Below are positions 48,450 through 57,055 of a stretch of DNA of 64,000 nt, one piece after another. The position numbers were made by a program, and so were the translations under genes. The stretch is from positions 347,858 through 411,857 of the forward strand of contig JANRIX010000033.1 in assembly GCA_033764435.1 (NCBI GenBank), in the 5' to 3' direction. Position 1 is the stretch's first letter; each line of letters starts with the position of its first letter. Source of the stretch: JAEUMY01 sp033764435 (GTDB taxonomy: Bacteria > Pseudomonadota > Gammaproteobacteria > Burkholderiales > Usitatibacteraceae). Under the pieces are notes generated by a model, which did no database searches, was not told the origin of the DNA, and saw only the letters and a list, made by a program, of their open reading frames with translations.

Positions 48450-49601
48450 TCACGGCGCCGCAAACTTCCTCACATCCACCCCGATCGCATACGCCACGAA
48501 GCCCATCTTCGAACCCGCCGCCGGCACGATGCGCACCTTGTTCACTGCGTGACCCATGTCCACGTAGGTCCAGCTGGCGCCGCCATCGCGCGTCTCGTAC
48601 CCGCCATTGGTCGTGCCCACCCAGCCGGTGAGTTCATCCGCGAAGCCGACGCCGAACTGGCGCACGCTGTGCTCGTTCACCAGCGGCACTTCCTTCCACG
48701 TCTCGCCGCCGTCGGTGGTCTTGGCCACGAAGCGCTGAGACGCCGTCTTGTCCGGGTTGTAGTTCTGGATGGTGACGTAGCCGGTCTTGCGCGTCGGGAA
48801 GCTCGCCTTCCACGTGAGCTCGAACGGCCGCGTGGACTGATACACCCGCTTCCAGGTGGCACCACCATCCTTTGTGGCGATGATGATGGCGTTGGATTTC
48901 GCCGTGTCCGCGTCCGACGCACCCATGACGAAGCCTTCGTTCTCGTTGAAGAACTTCACGTCGAGAATCATTTTCGTGTGCGCGGAGAGATCCTGCGACT
49001 TCCACGTCTTGCCGCCATCCAGCGAGCGCATCAGGAACGCCGGCCCGCCCACCCGGCCGCCGGCGTGGATGACTGTGCGCTTGTCCATCACGCCAGAGTT
49101 GATGAACTGTGTGTGGATCACGTCAATGGCGCAGAGCCCCTTCACCACCGGCCCGTCGATGCCGCCCACCACCGTCCAGGTCTCGCCGCCATCCAGCGTC
49201 TGATAGAGCGGTGTGGTATCCGTCACGCCGGGAAAGTAATCCGTGCCGATGTTGCCCGCGAAGCCCAGCTTCTCGTCGACGAACCCGATGGTGCGAAAGA
49301 ACGTGCCGGGCTTGGACAGCTTCTCCACCCACGTCTTGCCGCCATCGGTGGTCTTGTGGATCTTGCCCGCGCCGTTCACATACCAGCCGAGATCGGGGTT
49401 GATGAAGACGATGTCGTCCTGCTTGCCACGATAGGCGACGGTGTCCAGCTTCTGCCACTTGGCGTCGGGGGTGAGGGTGACGCGGGGGGCGGGGGGTTCG
49501 GCTTTTGCGACGGGCGCCGTGGCGCAGGCGGTGAGCAGTGATGCGGCGACAGCGAGGGTCAGCAGGCGGGCAACGAACAGGCGAGGGGTGGCGAGAGGCA
49601 T
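48450..49601 (-). CDS. YCF48/BNR-repeat lipoprotein
   Basis: The 383-residue protein has a lipobox LLTAC and a beta-propeller of BNR/Asp-box repeats (TTDGGKTW, TLDGGETW, SLDGGKTW, TKDGGATW, TTDGGETW, TRDGGASW), as in the YCF48/photosystem-assembly-like fold common in non-photosynthetic bacteria. Role unknown; probably periplasmic or outer-membrane attached. Confidence 0.85.
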   Translation of the reverse strand: MPLATPRLFVARLLTLAVAASLLTACATAPVAKAEPPAPRVTLTPDAKWQKLDTVAYRGKQDDIVFINPDLGWYVNGAGKIHKTTDGGKTWVEKLSKPGTFFRTIGFVDEKLGFAGNIGTDYFPGVTDTTPLYQTLDGGETWTVVGGIDGPVVKGLCAIDVIHTQFINSGVMDKRTVIHAGGRVGGPAFLMRSLDGGKTWKSQDLSAHTKMILDVKFFNENEGFVMGASDADTAKSNAIIIATKDGGATWKRVYQSTRPFELTWKASFPTRKTGYVTIQNYNPDKTASQRFVAKTTDGGETWKEVPLVNEHSVRQFGVGFADELTGWVGTTNGGYETRDGGASWTYVDMGHAVNKVRIVPAAGSKMGFVAYAIGVDVRKFAAP

Positions 49602-49700
49602 GGCGGCAATCCGGGTGGAGGGAATGCCGCGCAGGTTAGGTGATGGCGGGGTGGGTGGGAAGTGGGATGCGACGGGTAGCGAATGGTGGGGATGGGTGGG

Positions 49701-49712
49701 GCGAATATTCGC
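49701..49712. repeat. 12-bp palindrome GCGAATATTCGC
   Basis: Exact copy between the antitoxin stop and the YCF48-like gene start. Confidence 0.9.
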
Positions 49713-49717
49713 GGGGC

Positions 49718-50047
49718 TCAGCGAGCAGCCTCAATCAGTACGTCGGGCTGCTTCTCGGCTATGCGCAAGAGAGTCTTGGCCGCACCGGTCGGTTCCCTGC
49801 GGCCCTGCTCCCATTGTTGAAGGGTGCGCACCGACACGCCGAGCAGCGTTGCAAACTTCGCCTGCGACAATCCGGTGCGAATGCGGACCTTTGCAACAGC
49901 AGACTCGATGAGCCTTCCTTCGCGATTGAGCACCGTGACGCGGCCCACCTTGCCGGCTTTCAAATCCTTCAGCGATTCGGCCAACTCTTCTGCGAGGTTG
50001 CGCTTGGCGTCCCGGGCGAGAAGCTGTTTCTCAGTCAATTTCGGCAT
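49718..50047 (-). CDS. HigA-type antitoxin (helix-turn-helix)
   Basis: The 109-residue protein has an N-terminal toxin-binding-like part (LLARDAKRNLAEELAESLKDLKAGKVGRVTVLN) and an Xre-type helix-turn-helix (TGLSQAKFATLLGVSVRTLQQWEQGRREPTGAAKTLLRIAEKQPDVL). It overlaps the upstream toxin gene by 17 bp, the toxin-first order of HigBA. It should bind the toxin and repress the pair. Confidence 0.85.
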   Translation of the reverse strand: MPKLTEKQLLARDAKRNLAEELAESLKDLKAGKVGRVTVLNREGRLIESAVAKVRIRTGLSQAKFATLLGVSVRTLQQWEQGRREPTGAAKTLLRIAEKQPDVLIEAAR

Positions 50048-50354
50048 GGTCAATCACCTCTTTTAATGCCTTGATGGTCTTGAGCGGAATATTCTCCGCA
50101 ACACTCTTGCTGTACACCGTCATGAGCCAGATGCGGCCTTTGCTGTCCTGCACGTAATAGATCACGCGAAGACCGCCTCGTTTCCCCATTCCAGCGCGGC
50201 TCCAGCGCAGCTTGCGCACGCCGCCTGAGCCTGGAATTACGTCGCCTGTATCAGGGTTTGCATCAAGGAAACCTTGCATCTCAGCCAGTTGCTCGTCCGT
50301 GAAATAGTCATCACGAAAGCGGCTGAAAGATACCATTTCAACGAAGGTTCTCAT
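50031..50354 (-). CDS. RelE/HigB-type toxin
   Basis: The 107-residue protein has the RelE-like pattern FSRFRDDYFTDEQLAEMQGFLDANPDTGDVIPGSGGVRKLRWSRAGMGKRGGLRVIYYV, with a basic active region. Members cleave mRNA on ribosomes. It is first in the toxin-antitoxin operon. An alternative start is ATG 50336. Confidence 0.85.
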   Translation of the reverse strand: MRTFVEMVSFSRFRDDYFTDEQLAEMQGFLDANPDTGDVIPGSGGVRKLRWSRAGMGKRGGLRVIYYVQDSKGRIWLMTVYSKSVAENIPLKTIKALKEVIDHAEID

Positions 50355-50456
50355 CCGATAGAACTATGCGCCAGTGGCGTACTCATGTCAATGAGTGTTG
50401 ATCAGGAGTGATTGACTATCCGGCGACGAAGCTTTTCATCAGCTATGCCGAGTCAA

Positions 50457-50468
50457 GCGAATATTCGC
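50457..50468. repeat. 12-bp palindrome GCGAATATTCGC
   Basis: Exact copy between the HEPN-like gene and the toxin start, so the toxin-antitoxin pair is bracketed by two copies. Confidence 0.9.
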
Positions 50469-50482
50469 AAGATTTGCGTCTG

Positions 50483-51316
50483 CTACTGCGTATGGGATGA
50501 GCTTTGGCCGGAAGGCGATTTCTTCGTACCGTGAAGTGGGGAAAAGCGGCTTTGAATTAATGAGTCTTGTATGCAAGACAGGAACTCACAGATTGCTTCG
50601 GAATACTCTGATGCCAGAGCGTCGTTGATCGTGATGGCATCGCCTGTAGCCCAAGGCAGGCTTGATACTCTTGCGGCGGTATACGAGTCAATCCGACCTC
50701 CGTTGTGAACAATGCAATTGCGAACGCATCGGACTTCCTCGAGGCGCAAGAACTTTCTTTCTCCAGGTTCAATAGGTACTCCAAGCAACTCAAACCCCTT
50801 GGCAAGAGCCACGTGAGCCCCATCCGTGCGAAGCAGGCGCCCAATTAGCTTCTGCCCAACTTCCTTGGCGTCAGCAAACTGAAATTCGTCGGATTTGGCT
50901 TTCCAGCTTTTCTCTAGAAAATGCTTGGCTGCTGATCGGGAAGTTGTATCTCGTAGTAGCAAAATGGAGAATGTCTCATGTACTGATGAGTAGAGGGCGT
51001 TCCACATATTGACTACGGAATGGGCATGAACGGTCTTGTATCCGCTCTGTACTTCCTCAACTGCCCAAGGAGCAAAATCCTCATTGTGTGCTTCGAGTAT
51101 CGCTAGCCCCTGTTTCAGGTCGTCTGGAACGGCAGTCCACTCACGAACAATCTTCATTAGAAGATGCATACCTGTTTGATTTGTGAGGCTACGCTTTACT
51201 AGCCCACTAAACTTGAGCTCCTCGCCGAGATAGCGCACGCAATCAACAGTCGGCTGAAGAAACCAGATTGCATTAGTTTCTTCGGGGGCAGAACTGCCAT
51301 CGATGAGTCCGCTCAT
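50483..51316 (-). CDS. HEPN-like hypothetical protein
   Basis: The 277-residue protein is helical and less GC-rich than its neighbours. Near residue 200 it reads EVRCVRNCIVHNGGRIDS, matching the R-x4-H signature of HEPN RNases or their non-catalytic relatives. The N-terminal half (SVVNMWNALYSSVHETFSILLLRDTTS) is unassigned. It sits beside a toxin-antitoxin pair and could belong to a defence or stress module. It starts 5 bp downstream of the ilvD stop. The function is uncertain. Confidence 0.5.
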   Translation of the reverse strand: MSGLIDGSSAPEETNAIWFLQPTVDCVRYLGEELKFSGLVKRSLTNQTGMHLLMKIVREWTAVPDDLKQGLAILEAHNEDFAPWAVEEVQSGYKTVHAHSVVNMWNALYSSVHETFSILLLRDTTSRSAAKHFLEKSWKAKSDEFQFADAKEVGQKLIGRLLRTDGAHVALAKGFELLGVPIEPGERKFLRLEEVRCVRNCIVHNGGRIDSYTAARVSSLPWATGDAITINDALASEYSEAICEFLSCIQDSLIQSRFSPLHGTKKSPSGQSSSHTQ

Positions 51317-51320
51317 CGTC

Positions 51321-52994
51321 CTACCCCGTCACCGCCCCCTTACTCGCCGTCCCCACCATCTTCACAAACTTCCCCAGCAACCCTTTCGTATACCGCGGTG
51401 CAGGCTGCACCCAAGCCGCCTTGCGCAGTGCCAGTTCCGCCTCGCCCACATTCAACTGAATGAGCAGCTTGTGCGCGTCGATGGTGATGGAGTCGCCTTC
51501 CTGCACCAGCGCGATCGTGCCGCCTTCGAACGCTTCCGGCGCCACGTGGCCGACGACCATGCCCCAGGTGCCGCCGGAGAAGCGGCCGTCGGTGATGAGG
51601 CCGACACTTTCGCCCAGGCCCTGGCCGACCAGTGCCGCCGTGGGCGCCAGCATTTCCTGCATGCCGGGGCCGCCCTTGGGGCCTTCGTAGCGGATGACGA
51701 CGACATCGCCCGCCTTGATCTGGTTGGCGAGAATGGCTTTCATTGCTTCCGGCTCGCTGTTGAACACGCGCGCGGGGCCGGTGATGGACGGGTTCTTGAG
51801 TCCGGTGATCTTGGCGACGGCACCTTCCGGTGACAGGTTGCCTTTGAGAATCGCGAGATGGCCGGCGCGATAGATCGGGTTGCTCCACGGGCGGATCACT
51901 TCCTGGTCCACGCGCGGGTCGGGGGAGATGTGGGCCAGCTCCTCGGCGATGGTGCGGCCGGTGATGGTGAGGCAGTCGCCATTGAGGCAGCCGTTCTCGA
52001 GCAGGATCTTCAGCACCTGCGGCACGCCGCCCGCCTTGTGGAAATCGGTGGCGACGAAGCGACCGGAGGGCTTCAGGTCGCACAGCACCGGCGTGCGGCT
52101 GCGCACACGTTCGAAGTCGTCGATGGTCCACTCCACTTCCGCTGCGTGTGCGATGGCGAGGTAGTGCAGCACCGCATTCGTGGAGCCGCCGGTGGCCATG
52201 ATGAGGCGCACGGCGTTCTCGATGGATTTTCGCGTGATGATGTCGCGCGGCTTGATGTCCTTCTTGATGGCGTTGATGAGCACCTTGGCGGACTCGGCGG
52301 CGGAGTCGGCCTTCTCCCGGTCGGGCGAGGCCAGCTGCGAGCTGCCGAGCAGGCTCATGCCGAGCGCTTCAAAGCTGGACGACATGGTGTTGGCGGTGAA
52401 CATGCCGCCGCAGGCACCCACGCTGGGGCAGGCGTTCTTCTCGATGCCGACCAGGTCTTCCTCGCTCATCTTGCCGGCGGTGTATGCGCCGACCGCCTCG
52501 AACGCGGACACGATGGTGAGGTCCTGGCCCTTCCACTTGCCCGGCTTGATGGTGCCGGCGTAGACGTAAATGCCCGGCACGTTGATGCGCGCCATGGCGA
52601 TCATGCCGCCCGGCATGTTCTTGTCGCAGCCGCCCACGACCAGCACGCCGTCCATGGACTGACCGTTGACGCTGGTCTCGATGCAATCTGCAATCACCTC
52701 GCGCGAGACGAGCGAATACTTCATCGCCTCCGTTCCCATGCCGATGCCGTCGGTGATGGTCGGCACGCCGAACATCTGCGGCTTGGCGCCGTTGCCCTCC
52801 AGCGCCGCGATGGCGCTGTCCACCAGCGGCTGGATGCCGGCATTGCACGGGTTCATGGTGGAGTGGCCGTTGGCCACGCCGACGATGGGCTTGTCGAAGT
52901 CGCCGTCCTTGAAGCCGACGGCGCGCAGCATGGCGCGGTTGGGGGAGCGGGCAACGCCTGCGGTGATGAGGGAGGAGCGTTTGTTGTCGGGCAT
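51321..52994 (-). CDS. ilvD: Dihydroxy-acid dehydratase
   Basis: The 557-residue iron-sulfur enzyme dehydrates dihydroxy acids in isoleucine and valine synthesis. Cluster-ligand cysteines are in NPCNAG, GGCDKNMPGG and PSVGACGGMFTANTM, with the late motif TDGRFSGGTWG. The start at 52994 gives a normal N-terminus (PDNKRSSLITAG). Its upstream region carries a pair of inverted REP-like sequences. Confidence 0.96.
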   Translation of the reverse strand: MPDNKRSSLITAGVARSPNRAMLRAVGFKDGDFDKPIVGVANGHSTMNPCNAGIQPLVDSAIAALEGNGAKPQMFGVPTITDGIGMGTEAMKYSLVSREVIADCIETSVNGQSMDGVLVVGGCDKNMPGGMIAMARINVPGIYVYAGTIKPGKWKGQDLTIVSAFEAVGAYTAGKMSEEDLVGIEKNACPSVGACGGMFTANTMSSSFEALGMSLLGSSQLASPDREKADSAAESAKVLINAIKKDIKPRDIITRKSIENAVRLIMATGGSTNAVLHYLAIAHAAEVEWTIDDFERVRSRTPVLCDLKPSGRFVATDFHKAGGVPQVLKILLENGCLNGDCLTITGRTIAEELAHISPDPRVDQEVIRPWSNPIYRAGHLAILKGNLSPEGAVAKITGLKNPSITGPARVFNSEPEAMKAILANQIKAGDVVVIRYEGPKGGPGMQEMLAPTAALVGQGLGESVGLITDGRFSGGTWGMVVGHVAPEAFEGGTIALVQEGDSITIDAHKLLIQLNVGEAELALRKAAWVQPAPRYTKGLLGKFVKMVGTASKGAVTG

Positions 52995-53317
52995 GGTGAA
53001 CTCTTCTGCGTGATGTAAACCGTTCGTGCTGAGGTATCGAAGCACGAACGCATTATTTGATCTGGCTGTTCACCCTTCGATACCTCAGGGCGAACGGGAA
53101 GTTGAATGCGGCGGCCAAGTCTTGTGAACCTGGGACCCGGCCGTCAGGTTGATGACGGCGGGCGGGTAGATGCTGTCTCGATTCTACTCGACTCGAAAGT
53201 GGTCCTTTGCAGTTGCGAATATTCGCGCTGGCCGGAACAAAGGTCGCCAGGAAGCCGTCGATGGTTGTTGTGCCGCGTACAATTCCCACCCAGCGAATTT
53301 TTCTCCTCACCCGGACC
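52995..53317. repeat. ilvD-lgt intergenic region with inverted REP-like pair
   Basis: This 323-bp divergent gap has two facing copies of a REP-like palindrome: 53021-53051 (CCGTTCG ... GAGGTATCGAAG ... CGAACG) and 53069-53096 in reverse. Their shared core is the widespread proteobacterial type that reads GTTCGCCCTGAG...CGAAGGGCGAAC. An exact 12-bp palindrome follows at 53215-53226. No small gene was found. Confidence 0.75.
53215..53226. repeat. 12-bp palindrome GCGAATATTCGC
   Basis: Exact copy about 90 bp upstream of lgt. Confidence 0.9.
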
Positions 53318-54118
53318 ATGCTCACCCACCCCCAATTCGACCCCATCGCGCTCTCCCTCGGCCCCATCGCCATCCGCTGGTACGGGCTGATGTATGTGAT
53401 CGCCTTCGCGCTGTTCTGGTGGCTGGGGCGATCGCGCATCAAGGCGTTCCCCGAGCGCGGGTTCACGATGCAGATGCTGGACGATCTCCTGTTCTACGGG
53501 GTGCTGGGTGTGATCCTTGGCGGACGCATCGGCTACATCATCTTTTACAAGCCGGGCTACTACCTCGCCAATCCGCTGGAGATTCTTTATGTGTGGCAGG
53601 GCGGCATGTCCTTCCACGGCGGGTTCCTCGGCGTGCTGGTGGCCATGGTGCTCATCGCGCGCAAGTACCAGATGCCGTGGCTGAAGATCACGGACTTCAT
53701 CGCGCCGCTGGTGCCGACGGGATTGGCTGCGGGTCGCATGGGCAACTTCATCAATGGCGAGCTGCCGGGGCGCATCGTGGAGCAGGGCGCGATTCCGTGG
53801 GCGATGTGGTTTCCGCAGGTGGATCGCATGCCCACGCTGCGCCACCCGTCGCAGCTTTATCAGTTCCTTCTGGAGGGGCTGGCGCTGTTCATCATCCTCT
53901 TGTGGTTCTCGAAGAAGCCGCGGCCGCTGGGCGCGGTGTCGGCGGTGTTCCTCATCGGCTACGGTGCCTTCCGCTTCATCGCGGAATTCGGTCGGCAGCC
54001 GGATGACTTCCTCGGATTGCTGGCGCTGAACCTCTCGATGGGTCAGTGGCTGTCGCTGCCGATGATCATCGCAGGCATCGGCATGCTGGTCTGGGCGAAC
54101 AAGCGCCCGGCAGCGTGA
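53318..54118 (+). CDS. lgt: Prolipoprotein diacylglyceryl transferase
   Basis: The 266-residue inner-membrane enzyme transfers diacylglyceryl to the lipobox cysteine of prolipoproteins. Motifs: IRWYGLMY, GVILGGRIGYIIFY, GGMSFHGGFLG, AAGRMGNFINGELPG and HPSQLYQFLLEG, with the conserved H, R and N residues. ATG 53318 gives the typical short N-terminus. Several lipoproteins in this window would be substrates. Confidence 0.96.
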   Translation: MLTHPQFDPIALSLGPIAIRWYGLMYVIAFALFWWLGRSRIKAFPERGFTMQMLDDLLFYGVLGVILGGRIGYIIFYKPGYYLANPLEILYVWQGGMSFHGGFLGVLVAMVLIARKYQMPWLKITDFIAPLVPTGLAAGRMGNFINGELPGRIVEQGAIPWAMWFPQVDRMPTLRHPSQLYQFLLEGLALFIILLWFSKKPRPLGAVSAVFLIGYGAFRFIAEFGRQPDDFLGLLALNLSMGQWLSLPMIIAGIGMLVWANKRPAA

Positions 54119-54125
54119 CAGACGG

Positions 54126-54611
54126 CTAACGATTCAGCCAAAACACCGCCGCATTGAGCGCGCTGGCAAACGTCAGCCAGGCGAGATACGGGACCATCAT
54201 CCAGCCGGCCGTGCGATCGAGGCGGAAGAACTTCCACAGCGTGAGCGTCACGGCGAGATAGAGGAACGCGATTTCCACCAGCGCCATGCCGGGGCTCTTC
54301 AGTCCGAAGAAGATTGCGCTCCAGGCCGCGTTCAGCACCAGCTGCACACCATGCCATTGCAGCGCGTTGCGCCGTTCGCCTGAAGGCGGCGTGCACCACA
54401 CGCGCCACGCGGCCACCGCCATCATGCAATACAGCACCAGCCACGCCGGCCCGAACACCCAGTTCGGCGGATTCCATGAAGGCTTGGCGAGTGCGGCGTA
54501 CCACTCGCCGGGCACGAAGAGACCGCCCGACAGCATGACCGCGAACGACGCGGCAAAGCAGAGTGCCAGCTTCTTGCGGCGCGAATATTCGCTTGCGGAA
54601 AGATCAGTCAT
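54126..54611 (-). CDS. tspO: TspO/MBR family protein
   Basis: The 161-residue protein has five hydrophobic segments and TspO motifs KPSWNPPNWVFGPAWLVLYCMM, AAWSAIFFGLKSP and a final LNAAVFWLN. TspO proteins bind porphyrins and other tetrapyrroles in the outer or inner membrane. An exact palindrome is read as S-E-Y-S-R near the start. It is convergent with lgt. Confidence 0.88.
   Translation of the reverse strand: MTDLSASEYSRRKKLALCFAASFAVMLSGGLFVPGEWYAALAKPSWNPPNWVFGPAWLVLYCMMAVAAWRVWCTPPSGERRNALQWHGVQLVLNAAWSAIFFGLKSPGMALVEIAFLYLAVTLTLWKFFRLDRTAGWMMVPYLAWLTFASALNAAVFWLNR
54581..54592. repeat. 12-bp palindrome GCGAATATTCGC
   Basis: Exact copy in tspO, read as S-E-Y-S-R. Confidence 0.9.
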
Positions 54612-54754
54612 GCGCGGTGCATCCAGATTGACGGGGACAAAAAGAAAGGGAGCGGGACACATAGTCTCCCACTCCCGGGGAATGCGTGGAATGCGGGGAA
54701 GGCAGGGCTTGCCGGCGCATGAACCGCCGCACCCGCATACTCCATTTGCCCCGC

Positions 54755-56344
54755 TCAGGCGGCCTTGGCTTCTTCCTGCGGCGCCGAGGTGCGGATGAGG
54801 TGATCGAATGCCGACAGCGCGGCCTTCGAGCCTTCACCCATCGCGATGATGATCTGCTTGTACGGCACCGTCGTCACGTCGCCTGCGGCAAACACGCCGG
54901 GAATCGACGTGTGGCAGCGCGCATCGACTTCGATCTCCCCGTACTTGGACAACGCCACGGTGCCCTTCAGCCATTCGGTGTTGGGCAGGAGGCCGATCTG
55001 GACGAACACACCGGCCAGCTCGAGGTGATGCAGGTCGCCGCTCGCGCGGTCCTTGTAGCTGAGGCCGTTGACGCGGCTGCCGTCGCCGGTGACTTCGGTG
55101 GTCTGGGCGGAGACGATGACGCGCACGTTGGGCAGGCTGTAGAGCTTGTCTTGCAGCACCGCATCAGCGCGCAGCTTGCCGTCGAATTCCAGCAGCGTGA
55201 CGTGTTCGACAATGCCGGCCAAGTCGATCGCGGCTTCAACACCCGAGTTGCCGCCGCCGATGACCGCGACACGCTTGCCCTTGAACAGGGGGCCGTCACA
55301 GTGCGGGCAGTAGGCCACACCTTTGTTGCGATACTGCTCTTCGCCGGGCACGTTGATCTGGCGCCAGCGCGCACCGGTGGCCAAGACGACGGAACGCGCC
55401 TTCAGCGTGGCGCCGTTGGCGAGCTGCACGCCCAGATAGTCCGGGCCTTCGATCAGCTTCTCGGCGCGCTGCAGGTTCATGATGTCCACGTTGTACTGGC
55501 GCACATGCTCTTCCAGCGCGGCGACCATTTTCGGGCCTTCGGTTTCCTTCACCGAAATGAAATTCTCGATGCCCATCGTGTCCAGCACCTGGCCGCCGAA
55601 GCGCTCGGCGACGATGCCGGTGCGGATGCCCTTGCGTGCGGCATACACCGCCGCGGCCGCGCCGGCCGGGCCGCCACCGACGATGAGTACGTCGTACGGG
55701 GCCTTGGCGGCCAGCTTCTCCGCATCGCGCGCGGCAGCGCCCGTGTCCAGCTTGGCGAGGATTTCCTCCACGCCCATGCGGCCCTGGGCAAAGACCTGAC
55801 CGTTCAGCATCGTGGTCGGCACAGCCATGATCTCGCGCTGGTTCACTTCATCCTGGAACAGCGCGCCGTCGATGGCGACATGGCGAATACTCGGATTCAG
55901 CACCGCCATCACGTTCAGTGCCTGCACGACATCCGGGCAGTTCTGGCAGGAGAGCGAGAAGTAGGTTTCGAAATGGAACTTGCCATCCGGTGCCGAGCTC
56001 TTCAGTGCGCGAATCTGTTCGATGACATCGGCTTCCAGCTTGGGCGGATAGCCGCCCACCTGCAGCAGCGCCAGCACGAGCGAGGTGAATTCATGGCCCA
56101 GCGGCAGGCCGGCAAACGTGACTTCGATGTCGTGGCCGGGGCTGGTGAGGGCGAAGGAGGGTTTGCGCGCGTCGTTGCCGTCCGTGCGCACAGTGATCTT
56201 GTCGGAGGCGTTCTTGATGTCGTCGAGCAGCGCAAGCATTTCGCGCGACGACTCGCGGTCGTCCACGCTCGCGACGATCTCGACCGGGCGGGTCAGCCGC
56301 TCCAGATAGGCCTGCAATTGGGTCTTGAGTTCGTTGTCCAGCAT
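54755..56344 (-). CDS. ahpF: Alkyl hydroperoxide reductase subunit F
   Basis: The 529-residue flavoprotein has two thioredoxin-like halves at the start, with CQNC near residue 128, and a thioredoxin-reductase-like domain (DVLIVGGGPAGAAAAVYAARKG, active CPHCDGPLF near 345, GVFAAGDVTTVPYKQ). It passes electrons from NADH to AhpC. It is transcribed after ahpC; an intercistronic hairpin separates them. Confidence 0.96.
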   Translation of the reverse strand: MLDNELKTQLQAYLERLTRPVEIVASVDDRESSREMLALLDDIKNASDKITVRTDGNDARKPSFALTSPGHDIEVTFAGLPLGHEFTSLVLALLQVGGYPPKLEADVIEQIRALKSSAPDGKFHFETYFSLSCQNCPDVVQALNVMAVLNPSIRHVAIDGALFQDEVNQREIMAVPTTMLNGQVFAQGRMGVEEILAKLDTGAAARDAEKLAAKAPYDVLIVGGGPAGAAAAVYAARKGIRTGIVAERFGGQVLDTMGIENFISVKETEGPKMVAALEEHVRQYNVDIMNLQRAEKLIEGPDYLGVQLANGATLKARSVVLATGARWRQINVPGEEQYRNKGVAYCPHCDGPLFKGKRVAVIGGGNSGVEAAIDLAGIVEHVTLLEFDGKLRADAVLQDKLYSLPNVRVIVSAQTTEVTGDGSRVNGLSYKDRASGDLHHLELAGVFVQIGLLPNTEWLKGTVALSKYGEIEVDARCHTSIPGVFAAGDVTTVPYKQIIIAMGEGSKAALSAFDHLIRTSAPQEEAKAA

Positions 56345-56389
56345 GGGGTGCCTCGGATGATCAGTAGGGGGAATTCGGGAATCGGAAGT

Positions 56390-56423
56390 CAGACCGGCAG
56401 GCTTTTTCTGGCCTGCCGGTCTG
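56390..56423 (-). terminator. Intercistronic hairpin between ahpC and ahpF
   Basis: CAGACCGGCAGGC and GCCTGCCGGTCTG form a perfect 13-bp stem with an 8-nt loop. No run of Ts follows, so it more likely sets the ratio of ahpC to ahpF mRNA than ends transcription fully. Confidence 0.65.
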
Positions 56424-56473
56424 AGTGACTACTTATGACTGCTTGCTGCATGCGCCCTTGGGGGCGCGAACCA

Positions 56474-57055
56474 TCAGATCTTGCCGACCAGGTCCAGCGA
56501 CGGCTTGAGCGTCTTGGCGCCGTCATTCCACTTGGCGGGGCAGACTTCGTTCGGGTGTGCGGCAACGTGCTGGGCGGCCTTCAGCTTGCGCAGCGTTTCC
56601 TTCACATCGCGGGCGATGGCGTTGTCATGGATTTCCAGGGTCTTGATGACGCCTTCGGGATTGATGACGAACGTGCCGCGCAGCGCCAGGCCCTCTTCCT
56701 CGATATGCACACCGAAGCTGCGGGTCAATTGGTGCGTGGGGTCGCCGACCAGGGGGAACTTGGCCTTGCCCACGGCGGGGGAGGTCTCATGCCACACCTT
56801 GTGGGAGAAATGCGTGTCGGTCGTGACGATGTAGACCTCGGCGCCCAGCTTCTGGAACTCGGCGTAGTGCTCGGCCGCGTCCTCGACTTCGGTCGGGCAG
56901 TTGAAGGTGAAGGCGGCCGGCATGAAGATCATGACGGACCACTTGCCCTTCAGGCTGGCTTCGGTCACGGGCACGAACTTGCCGTTGTGGAAGGCGGTCG
57001 TCTTGAACGGCTGGACGGGGGTGTTGATGAGGGACAGCGAGTTGATGATAGACAT
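56474..57055 (-). CDS. ahpC: Alkyl hydroperoxide reductase subunit C (peroxiredoxin)
   Basis: The 193-residue 2-Cys peroxiredoxin has the peroxidatic cysteine in FTFNCPTE and the resolving cysteine in NEVCPAKW. It reduces peroxides and is recharged by AhpF. The ATG at 57055 follows GAGG at suitable distance. Its upstream region is shared with the divergent ketopantoate-reductase-like gene. An OxyR site would be expected; I could not confirm one by eye. Confidence 0.96.
   Translation of the reverse strand: MSIINSLSLINTPVQPFKTTAFHNGKFVPVTEASLKGKWSVMIFMPAAFTFNCPTEVEDAAEHYAEFQKLGAEVYIVTTDTHFSHKVWHETSPAVGKAKFPLVGDPTHQLTRSFGVHIEEEGLALRGTFVINPEGVIKTLEIHDNAIARDVKETLRKLKAAQHVAAHPNEVCPAKWNDGAKTLKPSLDLVGKI

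Noticed and set aside
54686..56428. A 580-codon plus-strand frame opposite ahpF
   Set aside because: Antisense shadow of a well-conserved gene.
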